In this document: positions 1 to 4,239 of the stretch, in pieces
How the letters are laid out: each line of letters starts with the position of its first letter
Numbering within the stretch: the stretch's first letter is position 1
Assembly (NCBI GenBank): GCA_017615235.1
Contig: JAGAAM010000131.1
Location: 1 to 5,285, forward strand
DNA: 5,285 nt
Direction: 5' to 3'
DNA from: Clostridia bacterium
GTDB taxonomy: Bacteria; Bacillota_A; Clostridia; Oscillospirales; CAG-382
Made by a program: the position numbers and the translations under genes
Notes under the pieces: model-generated
What the model saw: the letters and a program-made list of their open reading frames with translations, nothing else
What the model was told of the DNA's origin: nothing
Databases searched by the model: none

Positions 1-638
1 CTCTCTTCCGCGGCTTTTCTGCCGTCCGCGGTGAAATACGCCGCCGCGCCCCGCTGCGTGATATACGATACGCCGTTAGAGCGCGCGCCGAGCCGCCTTT
101 TCATAAGAGCGTTTAAGTTTCCGAGTTCTTTCGGAACGACGGTGAAACCGCGTTTTCCGAATATCCATTTTCCCGCTTTTTCGCTGCAGGCGAGCCGAAG
201 CGTGGCTTTTTTCGCACAGCTTCGCCGGTTGATATAATGGAGCGCCTTCCGCAAAAGTCCCGGGACAGTCGAATCGGCGTGGGAATGAACGACTATGCTT
301 TTAACGCCCTTCTTCGCGGCGATATTGACCGGGATGATATTCGCCGCCGAAAGCATATTGACGTAAACGATGTCGTAACCGCCGTTTTCGATCAGTTCCG
401 ATACTTTTGCCGAATAACCGCGCGGGTCTTTTTTCGGGTTCGGAAGAAGGATCTCGCCGTGTCCGGCGGACAAGAATTCACTGCGCTTCGCAAGCCCGCC
501 GTCACAGACCGCAAAATCGATCCTGAACTTCTTTGCGAACTCTTCGCGGCAGAAACAGTTGAAAGCGAAGTTTTCGATGCCTCCCGGATAACTCGAAAGC
601 CCGAACATCAATATCCGTTTTTTTGCGTTGAGGTCCAT
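1..638 (-). CDS. Glycosyltransferase, family 4-like (GT-B) N-terminal part; runs off left edge
   Basis: This is the N-terminal 212 residues of a probable GT-B glycosyltransferase; the frame stays open to base 1, so the C-terminus is missing. Residues 8-28 form a first beta strand followed by a glycine turn (LSSYPGGIENFAF), the usual start of family 4 enzymes acting on surface glycans. Further family-like features are YDIVYVNM (88-95), VVHSHADS (117-124) and the segment ACSEKAGKWIFG (150-161). After residue 168 the expected nucleotide-sugar linker (usually an NGID-like motif) is not seen. The chosen ATG has AGAGG six bases upstream. An in-frame ATG two codons earlier (at 644) overlaps the TGA of the upstream gene as ATGA and is a reasonable alternative. 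It is third in an operon after a phosphoglycosyl transferase and a GT2 enzyme, so it probably adds a sugar to the same lipid-linked glycan. Donor and acceptor cannot be told. Confidence 0.75.
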   Translation of the reverse strand, partial: MDLNAKKRILMFGLSSYPGGIENFAFNCFCREEFAKKFRIDFAVCDGGLAKRSEFLSAGHGEILLPNPKKDPRGYSAKVSELIENGGYDIVYVNMLSAANIIPVNIAAKKGVKSIVVHSHADSTVPGLLRKALHYINRRSCAKKATLRLACSEKAGKWIFGKRGFTVVPKELGNLNALMKRRLGARSNGVSYITQRGAAAYFTADGRKAAEE

Positions 639-640
639 TG

Positions 641-1546
641 TCATCCTCTTCTGTTCGTTATTATCTTACAGCAGGATATCGGCGAGATGAATAACGCCTT
701 TACGCCGTAAATAAAGAACATCAGGCGTTTTTTCATGCGGAGATAAGCGAAAGCGATGACCGCGTTATGCCTTGCGCGGATGTATCGGCGGTCGGCGAGT
801 GAAAACTTTTTGAAATATTTTTTCTTTTCGTTATAAAGCGCGTTTTCGCCTTCGATCTTCTTATTGCCGCTTGAAAGCCCGGCGTATTCACCTTCGTGCA
901 CGATCGCCTTGACGTAACAGTGCGGCGAATAGCATATTTTTCCGCCTCCGTTTATGGCTCTCAGCATAAGATAGTATTCGTCACCGACGTCCTTATGGGG
1001 CGGAAAACCGCCGATGCCGGTCAAATAATCCTTTCTGAACATAAGGGTATCGGTGCCGGTCATGTGGTATTTGAGATGATACAGGAGCAGCGAATCGGGA
1101 TCGCCGTTAACGATATATTCCCTCGTTCTGCGGTCGATAAGTTTGCCTTCGCCGTTGTAAAGATCGAGGTCGGTTATGCCGTAATCGGCGTCGGCGGCGA
1201 TCATATCGTCAAGCTGCTTTTCGATCCTTTCCGGCAGGAAAACGTCGTCGTCGTCAAGGAAAGCGATATACTGACCCGTCGAAGCGAGAATGCCGGTATT
1301 CCTCGTTTTCGCGGAACCGCGATTGTGTTCGTTAACGATCCTTTTTATCTCGAACGGAATGCTTTTCGAAACCTCGCCGATAACTCCTCCGACGTATCCG
1401 TTCCATTCCGTGTCGGCGTTGTCGTCAACGACGATAATTTCAACGTTGTCATAGGTCTGCGCGCCTATCGATCTTATCGCATCGGCAAGTTCGTCTTTGC
1501 GGCGATAGGTCGCGATGATAACGCTGACCTTGTATTGACCTTTCAT
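641..1546 (-). CDS. Family 2 glycosyltransferase (GT-A fold)
   Basis: A complete 301-residue inverting glycosyltransferase of family GT2, expected to transfer a sugar from a nucleotide donor to a lipid-linked glycan on the cytoplasmic face of the membrane. Visible motifs are the opening strand VSVIIATYRR (7-16), the nucleotide-binding VVDDN (39-43), RGSAKTRNTGI (76-86), the metal-binding DxD region FLDDDD (96-101), and DVGDEYYLMLRA (186-197), whose Asp189/Glu190 occupy the place of the catalytic base. The last 100 residues are basic and aromatic with a hydrophobic stretch (about 276-295), which may sit on the membrane. The start has GAGGA close upstream and overlaps the preceding gene's stop as ATGA (1543-1546); its own TGA overlaps a possible start of the next gene the same way. 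This indicates translational coupling in one glycan operon. Sugar specificity is unknown. Confidence 0.9.
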   Translation of the reverse strand: MKGQYKVSVIIATYRRKDELADAIRSIGAQTYDNVEIIVVDDNADTEWNGYVGGVIGEVSKSIPFEIKRIVNEHNRGSAKTRNTGILASTGQYIAFLDDDDVFLPERIEKQLDDMIAADADYGITDLDLYNGEGKLIDRRTREYIVNGDPDSLLLYHLKYHMTGTDTLMFRKDYLTGIGGFPPHKDVGDEYYLMLRAINGGGKICYSPHCYVKAIVHEGEYAGLSSGNKKIEGENALYNEKKKYFKKFSLADRRYIRARHNAVIAFAYLRMKKRLMFFIYGVKALFISPISCCKIITNRRG

Positions 1547-2178
1547 TGTTCCTCATCTCCGCTGTTTCCGCGGTCTTCGTTCCTGTGTATCTCGCCGGTC
1601 CCGCCTTCGACTACGCCTTCGCGGCGGATCACGCTTTTTACCGTGCCGAAGAAGCATTTGACGTCGAATGCAAAACTCAGTTTTTCGACGTATTCTCCGT
1701 CGAGCTTCGCTTTTTCAGGAATCTCAAGCTCGTCTCTGCCGTTGATCTGCGCCCAGCCGGTAAGCCCGGGACGGACTCCGTTCGCGCCGTATTTGTCGCG
1801 TTCCGCTACAAGATCGTCCTGGTTCCAGAGCGCGGGTCTCGGACCGATAAAGCTCATCTGCCCGAAAAGTATGTTGAACAGCTGGGGCAGTTCGTCGAGC
1901 GAGGTCTTGCGAAGGAAGCCGCCGATCCGGGTTATGTATTTTTCCGGATCCTCCAGAAGATGGGTGGGGATATCCGGAGTGTTCTTTTTCATGCTGCGGA
2001 ACTTGTAAAGTTTAAAAAGCTTTTTGTTTTTCCCGACGCGCTTCTGAACGAATACCGGGCAGCCGGGATCGTCGATGACGATCGCCAGCGAGAGGATAAG
2101 CATCGGCAGCGCGAGCAGCGTTATCAGAAGGAAAGACAGCACCCCGCCGATAACGGGTTTGACGATTCTAAGATACAT
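1543..2178 (-). CDS. Monotopic phosphoglycosyl transferase (bacterial sugar transferase, PglC/WcaJ-type core)
   Basis: This 211-residue protein belongs to the bacterial sugar transferase family, which moves a sugar phosphate from a UDP-sugar to undecaprenyl phosphate and so starts a glycan chain. It is the short form with only the catalytic core (like PglC), without the extra membrane domain of WcaJ/WbaP. A single hydrophobic segment at about 8-35, broken by Pro25, fits the re-entrant membrane helix of monotopic enzymes. Conserved blocks are VQKRVGKNKKLFKLYKFRSM (44-63), TSLDELPQL (92-100) with the catalytic Asp95-Glu96 pair, MSFIGPRPAL (108-117) and RPGLTGWAQINGRDE (136-150). The C-terminal tail (190-211) is hydrophilic and not conserved. 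GGAGA lies about seven bases before the ATG. It is the first gene of the minus-strand operon, with a promoter about 75 bases upstream, and it overlaps the next gene by ATGA. Which sugar is attached cannot be read from the sequence. Confidence 0.93.
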   Translation of the reverse strand: MYLRIVKPVIGGVLSFLLITLLALPMLILSLAIVIDDPGCPVFVQKRVGKNKKLFKLYKFRSMKKNTPDIPTHLLEDPEKYITRIGGFLRKTSLDELPQLFNILFGQMSFIGPRPALWNQDDLVAERDKYGANGVRPGLTGWAQINGRDELEIPEKAKLDGEYVEKLSFAFDVKCFFGTVKSVIRREGVVEGGTGEIHRNEDRGNSGDEEQ

Positions 2179-2192
2179 ATATTTCTCCGTCG

Positions 2193-2216
2193 GCGGCGCT
2201 TCGTTACGTGCGCCGC
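2193..2216 (-). promoter_or_regulatory. GC-only hairpin in the 5' leader of the glycan operon
   Basis: A 7-bp perfect inverted repeat made only of G and C (2193-2199 with 2210-2216) encloses a 10-base loop in the presumed leader of the minus-strand operon. It lies about 5 bases upstream of the GGAGA ribosome binding site. No T-run follows it on the minus strand, so it is not a standard terminator. It could protect the 5' end or tune translation; this is inference from structure only. Confidence 0.4.
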
Positions 2217-2252
2217 GCGTTAATAGAACATAATAATACTATTTTACACTAT

Positions 2253-2281
2253 ATCATATAACACATAGGACGAAAAATCAA
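2253..2281 (-). promoter_or_regulatory. Probable sigma-A promoter of the glycan operon
   Basis: On the minus strand, TTGATT (2276-2281) and TATGAT (2253-2258) are separated by exactly 17 bases. The first matches the -35 consensus in four of six positions and the second the -10 consensus in five of six. The bases upstream of the -35 are AT-rich, as in an UP element. Transcription would begin near 2246 and give a leader of roughly 68 bases before the phosphoglycosyl transferase ATG. Other AT-rich hexamers lie nearby, so the exact site is not certain. Confidence 0.6.
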
Positions 2282-2413
2282 TACTTTTGGGAAATAAAGA
2301 TATTTAAAACGGATTTCAAGGCCTTATCCCGCGCAATTCGCGAAAAGACCGGTGAAACGTAATTCTGAATCAAACGCAAAACTCATCCGAACCGATCGAA
2401 CGCTGTTTTTTTG

Positions 2414-2442
2414 TTGACATTTTTACTGTAAGATGATATAAT
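2414..2442 (+). promoter_or_regulatory. Consensus extended -10 sigma-A promoter of the ATP synthase operon
   Basis: TTGACA at 2414-2419 and TATAAT at 2437-2442 both match consensus perfectly and are separated by the ideal 17 bases. The -10 box is preceded by TGA (2434-2436), giving the extended TGnTATAAT form. A T-run lies just upstream of the -35. Transcription should start near 2449-2451, giving a leader of about 35 bases to the first ATG. This predicts strong, largely unregulated expression of the operon. Confidence 0.93.
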
Positions 2443-2484
2443 ATACTTTAAATTACAGGCACGTATCCGGCTGAGGTCCCGATC

Positions 2485-2781
2485 ATGGAAATTTTTCTTA
2501 CCGGCCTGGCGGCGTTCGTAATCGGCGTCGCCGTCTCATATCTCAATTTTGCGGTGACGCGGGCGCTTATCGCGAAAAAGGGCGATCCTTCGTTCGCTTC
2601 GCCCGTCCGTGCGATACTGACCGTCGCGTTCATCGCGGGAGCTTATTTCCTTGCCAAGGCTTTGGAGTTTTCAACGACTGCGGCGCTCGTCGGAGCTGCG
2701 CTCGGACTGACCGCCGGACTTGCGTTTTTCACCTTTATGCTGATGAAAAAGAACGAAAAAGAGAACGACAGAAAGGAGTGA
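2485..2781 (+). CDS. atpI: Small AtpI-like membrane protein, first gene of ATP synthase operon
   Basis: A 98-residue hydrophobic protein with three predicted membrane segments (about 4-28, 42-60 and 64-87) and a charged, lysine/glutamate-rich C-terminal tail. Its place immediately before the subunit a gene is that of AtpI (subunit I), an assembly helper linked to c-ring formation and, in some lineages, magnesium supply. The motif VSYLNF (17-22) in the first helix resembles the glycine/Asn-Phe pattern of AtpI-type proteins. It is shorter than typical AtpI, which usually has about 120-130 residues and four helices, and in size resembles the AtpR protein of the alternate N-ATPase operons. The family call rests mainly on position and topology. 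The ATG is supported by TGAGGT eight bases upstream. It ends six bases before the next start, and its stop overlaps the next gene's ribosome binding region. Confidence 0.7.
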   Translation: MEIFLTGLAAFVIGVAVSYLNFAVTRALIAKKGDPSFASPVRAILTVAFIAGAYFLAKALEFSTTAALVGAALGLTAGLAFFTFMLMKKNEKENDRKE

Positions 2782-2787
2782 TATCCG

Positions 2788-3456
2788 ATGGGGGAACCCT
2801 CCGAACCCGTAATCAGAATATTCGGCGTGCTTGACGTCACCGGCGAAGTCATCGCTATGTGGGCGATAGTCGCCGTTGCCGCGATCATCGCGCTGATCAT
2901 TAGGCTGAACCTCAAAGAACGCCCCGGCAGGTTCCAGAACCTTATCGAATCCGCCGTCGATTATCTTGATAACTTTCTTGCTGACATACTCGGCAAAAAG
3001 CGTGCGAGAAAGTATATGTTCTTCCTCGGTTCGCTGTTCTGCTTCATAATCATTTCGAACTATCTCGGGCTGATCCCCGGCGTGGGACTTTCGGATTACT
3101 TCTCGGCTCCGACTTCCTCGCTTTCGGTGACTTTAGGGCTCGGCGCGATGACTTTCGTCTTCCTGCAGGTTTCGGGAGTGGCAGGCGGAGCAAAACATTA
3201 TGTAAAGCACTTTCTCACCCCGATAGTACCGCTTCTGCTGCTCGACGAGTTCATAAAACCCGCGTCTCTCGCGCTTCGTCTGTTCGGCAACATCTTCGGC
3301 GAAGAGACGGTCATCGAGAACCTTTACGACATCCTGCCGATCGGCGCTCCGGTTATAATGATGGCGCTTTCGCTGCTGTTCTGCGCGATCCAGGCGATGG
3401 TCTATACGATGCTGACGGCTTCTTATCTTGACGAGATACTGCCCGAAGAACAATGA
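2788..3456 (+). CDS. atpB: F-type ATP synthase subunit a (Fo)
   Basis: A 222-residue integral membrane subunit that forms the two ion half-channels next to the c-ring. Diagnostic blocks are SNYLGLIPG (90-98), SLSVTLGLG (111-119), and KPASLALRLFGNIFGEE (157-173), which contains the essential stator arginine Arg164 (equivalent to E. coli Arg210). Near the C-terminus, IQAMVYTMLTASYL (201-214) carries Gln202, matching E. coli Gln252. About five membrane segments are visible: 20-40, 77-97, 109-131, 143-168 and 184-212. It is shorter than E. coli subunit a (271 residues) but within the range of Gram-positive homologues. AAAGGAG (2772-2778) lies nine bases before the ATG and overlaps the end of the preceding gene. 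It is followed by a 74-base spacer containing a hairpin before the c gene. Confidence 0.97.
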   Translation: MGEPSEPVIRIFGVLDVTGEVIAMWAIVAVAAIIALIIRLNLKERPGRFQNLIESAVDYLDNFLADILGKKRARKYMFFLGSLFCFIIISNYLGLIPGVGLSDYFSAPTSSLSVTLGLGAMTFVFLQVSGVAGGAKHYVKHFLTPIVPLLLLDEFIKPASLALRLFGNIFGEETVIENLYDILPIGAPVIMMALSLLFCAIQAMVYTMLTASYLDEILPEEQ

Positions 3457-3492
3457 AAAACACGACAGAACAATCACGTTAAATCAACAAAG

Positions 3493-3515
3493 CCCGCACG
3501 GGAAAACCCGGCGGG
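3493..3515 (+). promoter_or_regulatory. Stable hairpin between atpB and atpE, just before the atpE ribosome binding site
   Basis: CCCGC (3493-3497) pairs with GCGGG (3511-3515), and inside it CGGG (3499-3502) pairs with CCCG (3507-3510) around an AAAA tetraloop. The result is a nine-bp, all-GC stem with a single bulged A at 3498. No T-run follows, so it is not a terminator. It ends two bases before the AGGAGG (3518-3523) of atpE. A likely role is mRNA stabilisation or processing, or control of the high c-subunit translation, but this is inferred. Confidence 0.65.
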
Positions 3516-3530
3516 ACAGGAGGAAATACA

Positions 3531-3764
3531 ATGACAGATTCCGGAATCATCGCAATCGCGGCTGCTATCGCGATCGCATTCTCGACTATCGGCCCGGCTA
3601 TCGCGCAGGGCAAAGCCGCCAAAGCGGCGCTCGAAAGCATCGCACGCCAGCCCGGCGCCGCGAAAGACATCCGATCCAATCTTCTTTTGTCTCTCGCACT
3701 TATGGAAGCGCTCACCATCTACGGTCTGCTCATCGCTTTCATGCTCATAGGAAAGATCGGCTGA
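3531..3764 (+). CDS. atpE: F-type ATP synthase subunit c (Fo rotor ring, proton-type site)
   Basis: A 77-residue hairpin of two membrane helices (about 5-27 and 50-74) joined by a polar loop with the conserved RQP (39-41), which contacts the central stalk. The ion-carrying carboxylate is Glu59, in [11 protein letters not shown]. The surrounding sequence is close to the chloroplast/cyanobacterial pattern. Gln26 and Tyr64, shared by both ion types, are present. The Ser and Thr that follow the Glu in sodium-binding rings such as Ilyobacter are replaced by Ala60 and Leu61, which favours protons. The first helix has a small-residue run ([10 protein letters not shown]) instead of the usual GxGxG pattern. 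AGGAGG lies seven bases before the ATG, a strong site as expected for the most abundant subunit. A hairpin lies just upstream. Confidence 0.97.
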   Translation: MTDSGIIAIAAAIAIAFSTIGPAIAQGKAAKAALESIARQPGAAKDIRSNLLLSLALMEALTIYGLLIAFMLIGKIG

Positions 3765-3807
3765 TATTTTGGTTTATGCCTTTTCCTTGCGGTAGGAGGT
3801 TTGCATT

Positions 3808-4224
3808 ATGTCAATCCAGCTTCCCGTCCTTATCTGGACGGTGATCTGCTTTTGCGTTTTTTCGTTTATAATGTATAAACTGATCTTCAAACCCGTTCTG
3901 GGGATCATGGACGCAAGAAAAAACAAGATCGACGCGGCTAAGATCCGCGCCGAGGAACGCGAACGCTCTGTTTCGGAAGAACGCGAACGGCTTGCCGCGA
4001 AGCGCGCCGAGGAACGCCGTATCGCCGAAGAGCAGTCCCGCGCCGAATACGCCAGGCTCAAAGAACAGCTCGACGCCGATCTCCGCCGTGCGGAGGAGGC
4101 GAGCGAGGAAGAATTCAGGTCGGCGCAGTCTCTGATCGAGTCCGAAGCCGTTAAAGCGGAAGAAAAGGCGCGCGCCGGTCTCGATCCGCTCGTTTCGGCG
4201 TTCGCCGAAAGCATCGTTTCATAA
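3808..4224 (+). CDS. atpF: F-type ATP synthase subunit b (peripheral stalk), short
   Basis: A 138-residue stalk subunit. One N-terminal membrane helix (about 6-27) is followed by the b-family signature FKPVLGIMDARKNKI (27-41). A long, uninterrupted charged helix then runs nearly to the end, rich in Arg, Glu and Ala with repeated EERER-type stretches (about 45-125), typical of the right-handed b coiled coil. It is shorter than the usual b subunit (about 155-170 residues) and has little after residue 125, so the C-terminal part that usually contacts delta looks reduced. TAGGAGGT (3793-3800) lies seven bases before the ATG. The next gene starts 15 bases downstream and carries a second b-type anchor. 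The two therefore probably form an unequal b/b' pair, much as in mycobacteria, where b pairs with a b-delta fusion. Confidence 0.93.
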   Translation: MSIQLPVLIWTVICFCVFSFIMYKLIFKPVLGIMDARKNKIDAAKIRAEERERSVSEERERLAAKRAEERRIAEEQSRAEYARLKEQLDADLRRAEEASEEEFRSAQSLIESEAVKAEEKARAGLDPLVSAFAESIVS

Positions 4225-4239
4225 AAGGAAAGCCGAAAG

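Larger units (their letters stand above)
2179..2484. other. Divergent intergenic region between glycan and ATP synthase operons
   Basis: These 306 bases hold no convincing gene on either strand. They are clearly more AT-rich than the flanking genes. They contain the two divergent promoters, with about 130 bases between the two -35 boxes. The central part (2282-2410) shows only short inverted repeats: CGCG around a 5-base loop at 2330-2342 and the palindrome CGATCG at 2393-2398. Neither is long enough to call an operator. A T-run (2406-2412) immediately precedes the -35 of the plus-strand promoter. Confidence 0.7.

Noticed and set aside
2193..2216. Terminator or attenuator ahead of the glycan operon
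   Set aside because: The minus-strand continuation after the stem is CGACGGAGA with no T-run, and no competing antiterminator stem was found.
896..2223. Long plus-strand open frames at 896-2008 and 1546-2223
   Set aside because: They lie opposite the well-supported GT2 and phosphoglycosyl transferase genes, show no family motifs, and have atypical composition. They are antisense shadows.
3493..3515. Rho-independent terminator between atpB and atpE
   Set aside because: The hairpin is strong, but it is followed by ACAGGAGG and not by a T-run.
3428..3844. Plus-strand open frame covering the end of atpB, all of atpE and the start of atpF
   Set aside because: It is in another frame across atpE, which has all subunit c motifs and a strong ribosome binding site. 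Its translation is Arg/His-rich and has no recognisable domain.
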